Positions 50,985 through 59,971 of a stretch of 64,000 bases of DNA are shown here, piece by piece. Below the pieces are notes generated by a model. The model did not search any database. It saw nothing but the letters and a program-made list of their open reading frames with translations, and had not been told where the DNA came from. Both the position numbers and the translations under genes were made by a program. Within the stretch, counting starts at the first letter, position 1; the number at the start of each line of letters is the position of its first letter. Source of the stretch: Chloroflexota bacterium. GTDB lineage: Bacteria; Chloroflexota; Limnocylindria; Limnocylindrales; CSP1-4. The stretch covers positions 87,865 through 151,864 of the forward strand of contig JAHBUZ010000001.1 of the NCBI GenBank assembly GCA_019637815.1, read 5' to 3'.

Positions 50985-51884
50985 TCAGTGCTCGACGCGT
51001 GCCCAGGCGCGGACCGGGAAGGTGTCCATGCCCTCGACGCGCACCGGCGCGGCGCTGAACCGGGCGCCGGTCGTGGGCAGGCGGTCGAGGTCGGTGAGGT
51101 GCTCGCAGACCGGGATGCCCGCCCCGAGGAGCAGGCTGTGCACGGGCCGGGTCCCGTCCGCGATGTCGTCGATGTTCAGGGAGTCGATGCCCACGAGCGC
51201 GGCACGCTCCCCCACGAGGTGCTCGGCGGCGGCCCGCGTGAGGAACGGATGCCCGGTCGCGTATGCCGGCGTCCCGAAGTGACGCGACCAGCCCGTGAGC
51301 ACGAGCACCGCACGGCCCGCGACCTGGTAGGGCAGGAACGTCTCCGCGCCGATCGCTCGGGTCGATGCGCCACGCACGTCCACCACGACCGCCGGCAGGT
51401 CCGCGACCCGATCGATGGACAGCGCCGCGAGGTCGGCACCATCGGGGTAGCGATGGGAGGGTGCGTCCACGTAGGTGCCGGTGTTGGCGACCATCTCGAT
51501 GCGCCCGATGCGGAACTCGGTGCCCGGGGCGTAGCTCGCCCGGCTCGCCGCACGCGTGAGGTGCTCGGTGATGACCGGTGCCGGCAGGCCCGGATAGGTC
51601 ACCAGGCCGTCCCGCACCACGTGGGACAGCTCGACCAGCCGGGAGGCGGTCTCGCCGGGCTCGGTGGACGCCACCCGTCGTCGATGGGGCTCGGCGATGG
51701 TCCGCCGGGACACGATGCGCACCTCGCCGACCATCAACAGGCCCAGCTCGCGCACCAGGAGCGCGCCGGCATCGGCGTCGCTGATGTCGTCATCGGGGAT
51801 GTCCAGCCGGAAGCCCTGGCCCTGGATCCCGCCGCCGTTGCTGAAGTCGATCTGGAAGTCGATCTCGATGCGATGCTCGGTCAT
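50985..51884 (-). CDS. cyclase-family (kynurenine formamidase-like) protein with an N-terminal extension
   Basis: 299 residues from ATG 51884, preceded by GGAGGG. Residues 85-299 match the cyclase family (PF04199): ELSHVVRDGLVTYPGLP, the metal site, here ANTGTYVDAPSHRYPDG instead of the usual H-x-G-T-H-x-D-x-P-x-H (first and second His replaced by Asn and Tyr), AVLVLTGWSRHFGT, VGIDSLNIDD and LLLGAGIPVCEHLTDL. The first 70 residues (IEIDFQIDFSNGGGIQGQGF) are a separate domain with an acidic pattern that I do not recognise. The substrate is unknown. It sits directly downstream of dnaA. Confidence 0.7.
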   Translation of the reverse strand: MTEHRIEIDFQIDFSNGGGIQGQGFRLDIPDDDISDADAGALLVRELGLLMVGEVRIVSRRTIAEPHRRRVASTEPGETASRLVELSHVVRDGLVTYPGLPAPVITEHLTRAASRASYAPGTEFRIGRIEMVANTGTYVDAPSHRYPDGADLAALSIDRVADLPAVVVDVRGASTRAIGAETFLPYQVAGRAVLVLTGWSRHFGTPAYATGHPFLTRAAAEHLVGERAALVGIDSLNIDDIADGTRPVHSLLLGAGIPVCEHLTDLDRLPTTGARFSAAPVRVEGMDTFPVRAWARVEH

Positions 51885-51937
51885 GGGACCCTCCGTGGCC
51901 GTGCGCCACGAGCCGGGTCTCGAGCGCGGCGCCGGCG

Positions 51938-53332
51938 CTACTCGGTGTAGATGAGCTCCCGGACCGCGGCCAGCTCGCGTCGCAGGTCCTCGTTGTCCTG
52001 CATCTCGCGGTCGATCTTGTCGCAGGCATGGAGCACCGTGGAGTGGTCCCGGCCTCCCAGCTCCGCACCGATGCGCAGCAGCGAGGCTTCCGTCTCCGCG
52101 CGCATCAGGTACATGGCCACCTGGCGGGGCATCACGATGGCGCGCTCGCGCTTCTGACCCTTGAGCGCCTCCATGTCCACGCCGTAGTACTCCGACACGG
52201 CCTGGGCGATGCGCTCGGGGGTGACCGCCTTCTTGCGCGGGTTGTAGAGCACGTTCGAGAGGACCGCCTGGGCGAGATCCGCGCTGATGGGCATGCCCTG
52301 CATGCTGGCGTACGCCACGATCCGGTTGAGCGCCCCCTCCAGCTCCCGGATGTTGGAGGCGACCTTGCGGGCGATGAACTCGAGCGCCTGGGAGCTGATG
52401 GGCACCGACTGCTCCTCCGCCTTGGCACGCAGGATGGCGATGCGCGTCTCGAGGTCGGGTGCGGTCAGGTCCGCGATGAGTCCCCACTCGAAGCGGCTGC
52501 GGAGCCGCTCCTCGAGGGTCGCGATCTGGCGCGGCGGCCGGTCGGACGAGAGCACGATCTGCTTGCCCTCGTCGTGGATCGCGTTGAAGGTGTGGAAGAA
52601 CTCCTCCTGCGTGCGCTCCTTGTCCGCGATGAACTGGATGTCATCGATGAGCAGCAGGTCGATGCGCCGGTAGCGGTTCCGGAAGTCATCGAAGCGGCCC
52701 TGCTGGACGCAGGTGATGAAGTCGTTGGTGAACTTCTCGCTCGTGACGTAGACCACGCGCTTGCGCGGGAACCGGGAGATGACCGCGTTGCCGATGGCGT
52801 GCATCAGGTGGGTCTTGCCGAGACCCACGCCGCCGTACAGGAACAGCGGGTTGTAGGCATGGCCGGGGCGCTCCGCGACCGAGAGGCTCGCGGCGTGGGC
52901 GAGCCGGTTGGCGGAGCCCACGATGAAGTTGCGGAAGGTGTACCGCGGGTTGAGGCTGACCGAGCCGCCCTCCGGGGCGCCCACCCGGCCGGGCTCCAGG
53001 CGGACCCGCGTGGAGGTCTCCCGCGTGGTCTCCGCTGGCGCGCTCTCGGCCGGCTCGTCCTCGCTGTCCGCACGCTCCGATGGGGCGACCTCGCGCACCT
53101 CGAACTCGAGCGTCACGGAATAGCCCACGACGCGCGCCAGGGTCTGGCTGATGAGGGAGCGGTACCGGCTCTCCAGCCAGTCCTTCGCGAACCCGCTGGG
53201 GACCGCGACACGGAACAGCGTGTCGTCCACGGCGACGAGCGCCGTGTCCTTCAGCCAGGTCTCGAAGTTCGCCGGCGAGAGCGATACCTGCAGCTCACCG
53301 AGGGCTGCCCGCCAGACTTGCTTGGCATCCAT
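51938..53332 (-). CDS. dnaA: chromosomal replication initiator protein DnaA
   Basis: 464 residues from ATG 53332 (MDAKQVWRAALGELQ). Domain I leads to an acidic linker (about 90-130), then the AAA+ domain with FLYGGVGLGKTHLMHAIGN (Walker A), RIDLLLIDDIQFIADKERTQ (Walker B) and SRFEWGLIADL (box VII area), and the DNA-binding domain IV ending in GGRDHSTVLHACDKIDREM. It opens the origin and can repress its own gene. The 277 bases upstream (53333-53609) are GC-rich without a gene, and no clear DnaA boxes were seen in them. Confidence 0.97.
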   Translation of the reverse strand: MDAKQVWRAALGELQVSLSPANFETWLKDTALVAVDDTLFRVAVPSGFAKDWLESRYRSLISQTLARVVGYSVTLEFEVREVAPSERADSEDEPAESAPAETTRETSTRVRLEPGRVGAPEGGSVSLNPRYTFRNFIVGSANRLAHAASLSVAERPGHAYNPLFLYGGVGLGKTHLMHAIGNAVISRFPRKRVVYVTSEKFTNDFITCVQQGRFDDFRNRYRRIDLLLIDDIQFIADKERTQEEFFHTFNAIHDEGKQIVLSSDRPPRQIATLEERLRSRFEWGLIADLTAPDLETRIAILRAKAEEQSVPISSQALEFIARKVASNIRELEGALNRIVAYASMQGMPISADLAQAVLSNVLYNPRKKAVTPERIAQAVSEYYGVDMEALKGQKRERAIVMPRQVAMYLMRAETEASLLRIGAELGGRDHSTVLHACDKIDREMQDNEDLRRELAAVRELIYTE

Positions 53333-53609
53333 CGATAGCCGTCGTCGCTCCCATCCCGCCGTCCGTCCGCACGGCTCGCGTCGGGTCGGAGAGCGACCGG
53401 ACGCGAGGGCGGCTTGGTTCCCCGTGGAGCACCACCCACCGGGACCATCGACGGTCCGGCCGGTTGGGCTCCGGCAAGGTCCCGGGCGTCCCTCGCGGCG
53501 TCCCGGGCGGCATACGTTAGCGCCCCCGAGGGGCTTCCCGCAACCGCCATCCGGCATACTCCCCGGGGGTATCCAGCCCGTGGCCGTGCTGCGCCCGATC
53601 GCGATCCGC

Positions 53610-53975
53610 TCAGCCGATCGGGTCACCCGGGGCAGCCCCATCGTCCACGCCGAGGAGCGGGATGCGACCGTCGACCGGGAGTGCGCCCAGGACCAGCACC
53701 TGGCTCTCGAAGCCGGCGATGCGCCGGGGCGGCAGGTTGGCGACACACACCACGAGCCGCCCCACGAGGACCGCCAGGTCGGGATACGTGGCCGGCAGCT
53801 GCGCCGAGGAATGGCGGACGCCGTACGGCCCCAGGTCGATGTCCAGCTGGTAGGCCGGGCGCCGGGCCTCCGGGAAGGCGCGTGCGGCGACGACCCGCCC
53901 GATGCGCAGGTCGAGGCGCTCGAAGTCGTCGATGGTGGCGCTGCCGGCCGGCAGCAGGGGTCGGGTCGTGCTCAC
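53610..53975 (-). CDS. csaA: CsaA-like tRNA-binding (EMAP-type OB-fold) protein
   Basis: 121 residues from GTG 53975, with GGAGG five bases upstream; the open frame extends further but this start has the best site. LDLRIGRVVAARAFPEARRPAYQLDIDLG, VRHSSAQLPATYP and VVCVANLPPRRIAGFESQVLVLGA are the CsaA core, a stand-alone OB-fold related to the C-terminal domain of methionyl-tRNA synthetase. CsaA assists protein export or binds tRNA. It lies upstream of dnaA on the same strand. Confidence 0.85.
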   Translation of the reverse strand: MSTTRPLLPAGSATIDDFERLDLRIGRVVAARAFPEARRPAYQLDIDLGPYGVRHSSAQLPATYPDLAVLVGRLVVCVANLPPRRIAGFESQVLVLGALPVDGRIPLLGVDDGAAPGDPIG

Positions 53976-54134
53976 GCGGCCTCCGTGGTCGTGGTATATC
54001 ATCCCCCGGGCGCGGAAGCGCCGTGACCCGACCGACGGCATCCTATCCCGTGCCCGGTCCGCGGAGCACCCACCATCCCGGGTCCGCCGCTCCGTCCATC
54101 GAGACCCGTCCCACAGGAGCCCTCAGGCCCACCC

Positions 54135-54272
54135 ATGACGAAGCAGACGTATCAGCCCAAGAAGCGACATCGTGCCAAGGAGCACGGGTTCCGCGCACGC
54201 ATGAAGACCCAGGGTGGTCGACGCGTGCTCGCGGCCCGGCGTGCCAAGGGCCGGCGGAAGCTCACCGCCTGA
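54135..54272 (+). CDS. rpmH: 50S ribosomal protein L34
   Basis: 45-residue basic protein, too short for ordinary frame lists: it starts [19 protein letters not shown] and continues [27 protein letters not shown], the complete L34. Arg/Lys make up about 40 percent. It starts the rpmH-rnpA-yidD-yidC-jag operon that runs away from the candidate origin, as in most bacteria. Confidence 0.97.
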   Translation: MTKQTYQPKKRHRAKEHGFRARMKTQGGRRVLAARRAKGRRKLTA

Positions 54273-54288
54273 CGGCGCCCGGCTGGCC

Positions 54289-54645
54289 GTGGCGCCGGGT
54301 CGGCGGTTGGAGATGCTGCGCACGAAGCGTGACCTGGACGCCCTCCAACGGGGTGGTCGGACACGACACCATCGATGGTGCTCCGTGCGGAGCCGGGCCA
54401 ACGGCCTGTCCCGGGACCGGTTCGCCATCTCGACCGGTCGGACGATCGGGTCGGCCGTGGTCCGGAACCGGGTCCGGCGGCGGGTGCGCGAGATCCTGCG
54501 TGCCTGGACCCATCCGGACGGGGGTGGCTGGGACATCCTGGTCATCTGTCGACCAGCGAGCGCTGGGGCAGGGTACGCAGAGTTGCGGGAGGGTCTGGTG
54601 CGGTTGCTGGACACGAGCACGGCACGAGGGTCGGACAGAGGGTGA
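54289..54645 (+). CDS. rnpA: ribonuclease P protein component
   Basis: 118-residue basic protein from GTG 54289 (or ATG 54313, which would lose the aligned N-terminal RRLEML). [19 protein letters not shown] is the N-terminal helix, [28 protein letters not shown] contains the RNR signature ([11 protein letters not shown]), which binds P RNA. It is 16 bases downstream of rpmH and its stop overlaps yidD (GTGA). It processes 5' ends of tRNA precursors with the RnpB RNA, which is not in the window. Confidence 0.92.
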   Translation: MAPGRRLEMLRTKRDLDALQRGGRTRHHRWCSVRSRANGLSRDRFAISTGRTIGSAVVRNRVRRRVREILRAWTHPDGGGWDILVICRPASAGAGYAELREGLVRLLDTSTARGSDRG

Positions 54646-54848
54646 AGCGGATCGGCATCGGGCTCATCCATCTCTATCGGGTGCTGTTCGCATGGCTGCC
54701 ATCGCCGTGCCGCTTCGAGCCCAGCTGCTCGCGGTACACCGAGCAGGCCATCGAGCGCTACGGGTTGTTCCGGGGCAGCTGGCTGGGCATGCGCCGCATC
54801 GCGCGGTGCGGCCCCTGGCATCCCGGCGGCTACGACCCGGTGCGCTGA
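54642..54848 (+). CDS. yidD: membrane protein insertion efficiency factor YidD
   Basis: 68-residue protein from GTG 54642, overlapping the rnpA stop. [34 protein letters not shown] and [20 protein letters not shown] carry the three conserved cysteines (CRFEPSC and RCGPW) and the amphipathic N-terminal helix. YidD supports YidC, the next gene but four bases away. Confidence 0.95.
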   Translation: MKRIGIGLIHLYRVLFAWLPSPCRFEPSCSRYTEQAIERYGLFRGSWLGMRRIARCGPWHPGGYDPVR

Positions 54849-54852
54849 CCTC

Positions 54853-56406
54853 ATGACGATGCGTCCTCGCCCATCCCGTCCTCGCCCATCCCGTCCTCGC
54901 CCATCCCGTCGAGCCCGCTCCCGGACGTACCCGTTCGCGGTGCTGGTCGCGCTCCTGGGTCTGCTAGTGCTCGCGCTGCCGGGTGTCGCGCAGTCACCGG
55001 CCGTGGTGCCGACGACCGCGCCGCAGTCCGCGGCACCCACCGCGGCCGCGCCACCGACCGCCGCACCCGCCACCCCGGCACCGATCACCCCAGCGCCCAT
55101 CACACCGGCGCCCGCGACGGCCAGCCCGGTCGTGGTGACGCCGGCCCCCGCAGCGTCGGTCGTGCCGACCCCGGCTGCCTCGGGCGGTCTGATCCCTGGT
55201 GTGAGCCCTGTGCCCACCGAGAGCTCACCACCCTGCCCCAACCCGACGCCGACCCCGACGCCGGTCCCCCCGACCGTGGCGCCCGGCCAGTCACCCGTGG
55301 TGACACCGGTCCCCACGCCCGACCCGTCCCCCGCCATCACGCCACACCCGAATCTGTGCCCGGCGCAGTTCGGTGCCGCGCCGTGGGAGCTGGCCGCGTG
55401 GGCGTTCACGCCCGTGTTCCAGACCCTGTTCATGGGCCTGGTGTTCTTCTACAACCTGTTCCATGACATCGGCCTCGCGATCATCGCGCTGACCATCGTC
55501 ATCCGGCTGCTGCTGGTGCCTCTCTTCCGCAAGCAGATCGTGTCCCAGCGCCGGATGCAGATGATCCAGCCGGAGATGCGCGCCATCCAGCTCAAGTACA
55601 AGGGCAACCGCGCCAAGATCTCCGAGGAGCAGATGAAGCTCTACAAGGAGCGTGGCGTGAACCCCGCGGCGGGCTGTCTGCCGGCGCTGCTCCAGATGCT
55701 GCTGCTGCTGCCCATGTACCAGGTCTTCAGCCAGGGCCTGTCCGCACCGGACATCAGCTCGATGCTGTCCGTGTTCGGTCAGCCCGTCCTGAGCGTCGAG
55801 TGCTACGACCCCACCAACCCGCTCGCCCCGTGCATCGATCCCAGCGTGCCCTGGCTCGCGTGGCTGCCCCAGATCACGGCCAACGGCCTGGAGTTCTACC
55901 CGGGCGGCCTGCCCGCGAACCTGCCCGAGATCTTCATCATGGTCCTGCCGGGCCTGTTCGGGCTGTCGCTCCTGGCGCTCGCCTCGGCGGCGCTCCAGCT
56001 GGTCCAGACGCGCATGATGATGACGAACACCGATGACCCGCAGCAGCGCAGCCAGCAGCGCATCTTCCTGATCCTGCCGCTGTTCTCGCTCATCTACGGC
56101 TGGTTCCTGCCGGCCGGCCTGTTCATCTACTGGATCACGACCACCGTCTTCTCGATCGTCCAGCAGTACCTCATCAATGGCTGGGGCGGGTTGTTCCCGC
56201 TCTTCGGCTGGACACCCGGGTTCGCCGTCAACCACCAGCCGAGGTTCCCAGTCCCGCCACCCACACCGCGCCCGGACACGCCGGCGTCGAGCTCCGGCTC
56301 GAGCACCGGTACCCCGTCCGCGTCGGCTCGCAAGAGCACGACCGACAGCGCGGCAGGCACCATCAGGCCGGCCAAGCGAAGCAGCCGGCGAGGGAGACGC
56401 CGATGA
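54853..56406 (+). CDS. yidC: YidC/Oxa1-family membrane protein insertase with a long Pro/Thr/Ala-rich N-terminal region
   Basis: 517 residues. An N-terminal RPRPS repeat is followed by one hydrophobic helix (FAVLVALLGLLVLALPGVA, residues 28-46) and about 120 residues rich in Pro, Ala and Thr, then the insertase core from about residue 170: VFFYNLFHDIGLAIIALTIVIRLLLVPLFRKQ with the conserved Arg, a cytoplasmic coiled segment (MQMIQPEMRAIQLKYKGNR), CLPALLQMLLLLPMYQVF, FGLSLLALASAALQLVQTRMM and FSLIYGWFLPAGLFIYW. The C-terminal 70 residues are Pro/Ser/Thr- then Arg-rich. The core is normal; the Pro/Thr-rich extracellular linker is unlike the short loop of Gram-positive YidC. Start at ATG 54853 or 54859. 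Confidence 0.92.
   Translation: MTMRPRPSRPRPSRPRPSRRARSRTYPFAVLVALLGLLVLALPGVAQSPAVVPTTAPQSAAPTAAAPPTAAPATPAPITPAPITPAPATASPVVVTPAPAASVVPTPAASGGLIPGVSPVPTESSPPCPNPTPTPTPVPPTVAPGQSPVVTPVPTPDPSPAITPHPNLCPAQFGAAPWELAAWAFTPVFQTLFMGLVFFYNLFHDIGLAIIALTIVIRLLLVPLFRKQIVSQRRMQMIQPEMRAIQLKYKGNRAKISEEQMKLYKERGVNPAAGCLPALLQMLLLLPMYQVFSQGLSAPDISSMLSVFGQPVLSVECYDPTNPLAPCIDPSVPWLAWLPQITANGLEFYPGGLPANLPEIFIMVLPGLFGLSLLALASAALQLVQTRMMMTNTDDPQQRSQQRIFLILPLFSLIYGWFLPAGLFIYWITTTVFSIVQQYLINGWGGLFPLFGWTPGFAVNHQPRFPVPPPTPRPDTPASSSGSSTGTPSASARKSTTDSAAGTIRPAKRSSRRGRRR
54862..54906 (+). repeat. three tandem 15-base repeats in the yidC start region
   Basis: CGTCCTCGCCCATCC occurs three times in succession and encodes RPRPS three times at the start of YidC. 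The exact copies suggest recent slippage expansion. Confidence 0.9.
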
Positions 56407-57491
56407 GCGAATACCAGGAGTTCACGGGCCGGACGGTCGAGGAGGCCATCCGAGCCGCGCGCGAGACGCTCGGCGTCTCGGGCCTCGAGGATCTCGACTT
56501 CGAGATCCTGACCCCCGGCAGTCGAGGGGTCCTGGGCATGGGTGCGGAGCCCGCCCGGATCATCGCGGCTGCCCGTTCCTCGCTGGGTGGCGCCACGCCC
56601 CGCCGGGAGGCGGCCGCGTCCGAGCCGCTGCCCGTGCCGCCGCCCCGCCCGCCGCGGGATGACCGCGGACCGCGCGAGGACCGTGGGCCCCGCGACGACC
56701 GCGGTCCCCGCGAGGATCGCCGACCCCGCTCGGATGGGCCGCGCCCTGACCGGGCACCCGCCGCCGACGCGTCCCCCAGCGCGTATCCGGACGAGCCGCC
56801 GACCCCCATGGGCGCCAACGTGTCCGTGCCGTTGCGTGCGCCACGACCCGACCGACCGCCGCGCGACGACCGGCGTGGTCGTGAGGGCGGCCGATCGAGG
56901 GGTGATCGCCCCCGCGACGACCGCCGAGGCACTGGACTGTCACAGCGTGAGGCGGCCGAGGTCGCCAGCGCGCGCGCATCGCTCGCCACCGAGCGCGAGG
57001 AGATCCAGGCGGCCGAGGCGAGCCCCGAGGCGCTCGCGGCCGGCAAGGAGATCGTGGAGCAGCTCGTGGGCCTCATGGGCTATCGGGCGACGGTGAGCGT
57101 GGGCGATGGCGATACCGCGAAGATCGACGTGGCCGGTGCCGATGACACCGAGCGAGAGGCGCTCGGTGCGCTCATCGGCCGCAAGGGCGAGCGACTCTCG
57201 GCCCTGCAGCACCTCGTCAACCTGATGCTCTCGCGACGCATGGGCGCATGGACGCGGGTGCTCGTCGATGTCGAGGACTACCGTGGGCGACGGGAGCGCC
57301 AGCTCGGCGAGATCGCGCGCCGCGCCGCGGAGCGGGTCATCGACAGCGGCACGATGCTCCAGCTGGAGCCCATGCCCGCGCTCGAGCGGCGCTGGATCCA
57401 CCTCGCGCTGCGGGATGTCGCAGGCGTCTCCACCCAGTCCATCGGCGACGAGCCGATGCGCCGCGTGGTCATCCTGCACGTCGCCGACTGA
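56403..57491 (+). CDS. jag: KhpB/Jag-type RNA-binding protein (Jag_N, KH, R3H)
   Basis: 362 residues. Jag_N at 1-55 (EFTGRTVEEAIRAARETLGV, then SRGVLGMGAEPARI). Residues 75-180 are low-complexity Arg/Asp/Pro (repeated DDRGPRED), likely disordered. The KH domain follows with GALIGRKGERLSALQHLVNLM (GxxG in IGRKGE), and R3H ends the chain: ALERRWIHLALRD holds the Arg-x3-His pair. KhpB/Jag binds many transcripts and controls cell division and length in Gram-positives. ATG 56403 overlaps the yidC stop. Confidence 0.92.
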   Translation: MSEYQEFTGRTVEEAIRAARETLGVSGLEDLDFEILTPGSRGVLGMGAEPARIIAAARSSLGGATPRREAAASEPLPVPPPRPPRDDRGPREDRGPRDDRGPREDRRPRSDGPRPDRAPAADASPSAYPDEPPTPMGANVSVPLRAPRPDRPPRDDRRGREGGRSRGDRPRDDRRGTGLSQREAAEVASARASLATEREEIQAAEASPEALAAGKEIVEQLVGLMGYRATVSVGDGDTAKIDVAGADDTEREALGALIGRKGERLSALQHLVNLMLSRRMGAWTRVLVDVEDYRGRRERQLGEIARRAAERVIDSGTMLQLEPMPALERRWIHLALRDVAGVSTQSIGDEPMRRVVILHVAD

Positions 57492-57640
57492 CGCATCCGG
57501 TCGGAGCCGGCCGGTCGATGCCGCCCGCGAGCACGCCCGCCGTCCGTTGGCAGGTCGTCGATCGTGATGGGATCGTGATGCGGGCTCGCTTCGCGGGGCG
57601 GTGATACTGGGGCGATGCGCCCCCTGTATCGCCTGGACAC

Positions 57641-59860
57641 GTGACGGCCCGATCCACCAGCCACGGCCGGCCACCGACGGTCCCGGTCGAGCCGCGTCGA
57701 CGGCAGCGCGCCCTCCAGGTGCTCGTGGCGGCCCTCGGCCGTGCCATGACACCGGCTGCTGTCTGCCGGGTCCTCGTGGACCGGCGTCGCACGGTGCTCG
57801 ACGCGCGCGAGGTCGTCGTGGTATCGCTCGAGGACCGTGACCCCGTCGTCGTCGCCGCGAGCCACGCTGGTGATGCCACGTGGCTGGGTGGCGTGCGTGT
57901 GGGCGACCCGGTCCCGCCGGTCGTCGCGGACGTGCTCCGGAGCGGCCGGCCGGCCTTCGGCGCCGTCCATCCCGATCATCCCGGCACCCAGCTCGCGACG
58001 CTGCCGCTGACCCGGCATGGCCGCCGGGCGGGGGCGATCGCCTGGGAGATCGACGGTGCGCTCCCGCTCGATACCGGGACGCGTGCGTACCTGCGGGACG
58101 CGGCGATGCACGCCGAGCTCGCCCTGGAGCGTGCCCGATCCGCCGAGCGTGTCCGCATCGCGCAGGCGGAGGCGCAGGCCGCGCGACGTCGGTTGGATGT
58201 GCTGGTCGCGGCGGGTCAGATCCTGGGCGCCAGCCTCGACCCCGACGAGACCCTCGCTGGCCTGGCTCGTGCGGCCATCCCGGACATGGGTGACTACTGC
58301 ATCGTGGATGTGCTGGCACCGGAGGGCGTCCGCCGGTACGTGGCCGCTGCCGGTCGCGGCCAGGAGGCGGTGGCGCGGTCGCTCCGGGAGCGGCCCGTGG
58401 ACCCCGAGGGTCCGTCCCCCGTCGCCGAGGTCCTGCGCACCGGTCACAGCCAGGTGCTGCACCTCGACGACGCCCTGCGCGACCGCGTCGCCCGTGACGA
58501 GACGCACCGGCGGGTGCTCGACGAGATGGGCGCTCATCACGCCCTGCTCATCCCGCTCCAGCTCCGGGGGCACGTCCAGGGCTGCATGACGTTCGTGAGC
58601 CTCGACCGCGACCGTCCGTTCGGCCCCGGGGACGTGGCGCTGGCCGAGGTCCTGGCACAACGCGCCGCCAAGGCGATCGAGAACACACGATTGCATGGGG
58701 AGCTGCGCGACCTCGCGGCCCATGAGCGTGTCCGTGCCGCGGAGATGCGCTCCCTGCTCGCGGCCATCGGCGAGGGGATCGTGCGCGTGGACGCGGACGG
58801 ACGGGTCCACTCCCAGAACGGGGCCGCCCAGCGGATGCTGGGGAGCCCGGTGGCCACGGCGGACGAGCTGTGGGCACGGCTGGGTGTCCCACCGGACGCC
58901 CGGCCATCGATCACCGCGGCCCTGGCGCCGGCCGAGTATCCCCTCGGCAGCCCGGCCCGCCGCTGGCTGGAGGTCGCTGGCTACCCGCTCCTGACGCCCA
59001 CCGAGGACGGTCGCGGCCCCCGGCCGGGGTCGGTGCTCGTGCTCCGGGACGTGACCGCGTTCCGACAGGGCCAGGCGCTGCGCGAGGCGTTCGTGGGGCT
59101 GCTCTCCCACGAGGTGCGCACGCCCGTGACGAGCATCTATGCGGGTGCCATGGTGCTTGGCAAGCGTGGTGACCGGCTCGATCCCGCGACGCGCCAGGAG
59201 ATCCTCGGTGACATCGTCGCGGAGGCCGACCGGCTGTTCCGGCTGACCGAGGACCTGCTGGTCCTGGCACGCTTCGACGAGGGCCTCGAGCTGGTCCACG
59301 AGCCCAGCCTCCTCCAGCGGCTCGTGCCCATGGTCGTGGGGTCCGAGCAGCAGCGCTGGCCCCAGGCACGCTTCGAGGTGCGTGCCGAGGTGGGCCTGCC
59401 CGCGGTGACCGGTGATGACACGAGCATCCAACAGATCGTGCGCAACCTCCTGTCCAACGCGGCCAAGTACGCGCCGTCCGGCGAGCCCATCGAGGTGCTC
59501 GTGGAGGGTGATGGCGCGGGGGTCGCGGTGCGCGTCCAGGACCGGGGACCAGGTCTCGGTGGCGTCCCGGCCCAGGACCTGTTCACACCGTTCTACCGCG
59601 CCCCGGCGACCGCGGCCACCGCCGCAGGTGCGGGTATCGGGCTGTTCGTCTGCCAGCGACTGATCGAGGCCATGGGCGGTCGCATCTGGGGCCGCGACCG
59701 GGGTGCCATCGGCGGCGAGTCCATCGGCAGCGAGTTCGGCTTCTGGCTCCCGGCGTATGCGCTGGACCCTGACGATGTGGACGATGACGGTGGCGACGAC
59801 CCGGATGTGGCCATCGCCACCGACCCCTCGAGACCCGACCGGGGGCCATCGCCGCGCTGA
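57641..59860 (+). CDS. GAF/PAS sensor histidine kinase
   Basis: 739 residues from GTG 57641. The first 150 and the next 170 residues resemble two GAF domains (the second: QILGASLDPDETLAGLARAAIPDMGDYCIVD), a PAS-like segment follows (LLAAIGEGIVRVDADGRVHSQN), then HisKA with FVGLLSHEVRTPVTSIYAGA (phosphorylated His490), N box IQQIVRNLLSNAAKYA, and ATP-lid segments DRGPGLGG and GAGIGLFVCQRLIEAMGG. No membrane helix, so a cytoplasmic sensor. A response regulator gene follows 111 bases downstream in the same direction and is its likely partner. Signal unknown. Confidence 0.9.
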   Translation: MTARSTSHGRPPTVPVEPRRRQRALQVLVAALGRAMTPAAVCRVLVDRRRTVLDAREVVVVSLEDRDPVVVAASHAGDATWLGGVRVGDPVPPVVADVLRSGRPAFGAVHPDHPGTQLATLPLTRHGRRAGAIAWEIDGALPLDTGTRAYLRDAAMHAELALERARSAERVRIAQAEAQAARRRLDVLVAAGQILGASLDPDETLAGLARAAIPDMGDYCIVDVLAPEGVRRYVAAAGRGQEAVARSLRERPVDPEGPSPVAEVLRTGHSQVLHLDDALRDRVARDETHRRVLDEMGAHHALLIPLQLRGHVQGCMTFVSLDRDRPFGPGDVALAEVLAQRAAKAIENTRLHGELRDLAAHERVRAAEMRSLLAAIGEGIVRVDADGRVHSQNGAAQRMLGSPVATADELWARLGVPPDARPSITAALAPAEYPLGSPARRWLEVAGYPLLTPTEDGRGPRPGSVLVLRDVTAFRQGQALREAFVGLLSHEVRTPVTSIYAGAMVLGKRGDRLDPATRQEILGDIVAEADRLFRLTEDLLVLARFDEGLELVHEPSLLQRLVPMVVGSEQQRWPQARFEVRAEVGLPAVTGDDTSIQQIVRNLLSNAAKYAPSGEPIEVLVEGDGAGVAVRVQDRGPGLGGVPAQDLFTPFYRAPATAATAAGAGIGLFVCQRLIEAMGGRIWGRDRGAIGGESIGSEFGFWLPAYALDPDDVDDDGGDDPDVAIATDPSRPDRGPSPR

Positions 59861-59971
59861 TCGCAACACGATCGCAAGACCCCGTCCGGGCGTCTGTGGC
59901 ACCGCTCGGCCCCGAGGTGGCGCATGCTCACCGCGGGACGTCCGCGCAGGAGCGGGCCCCGGGAGGGACGC

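Noticed and set aside
53976..54134. oriC between csaA and rpmH
   Set aside because: It is the classical place, but no DnaA-box-like words and no AT-rich patch were seen there; the 46956-47263 stretch is a better candidate.
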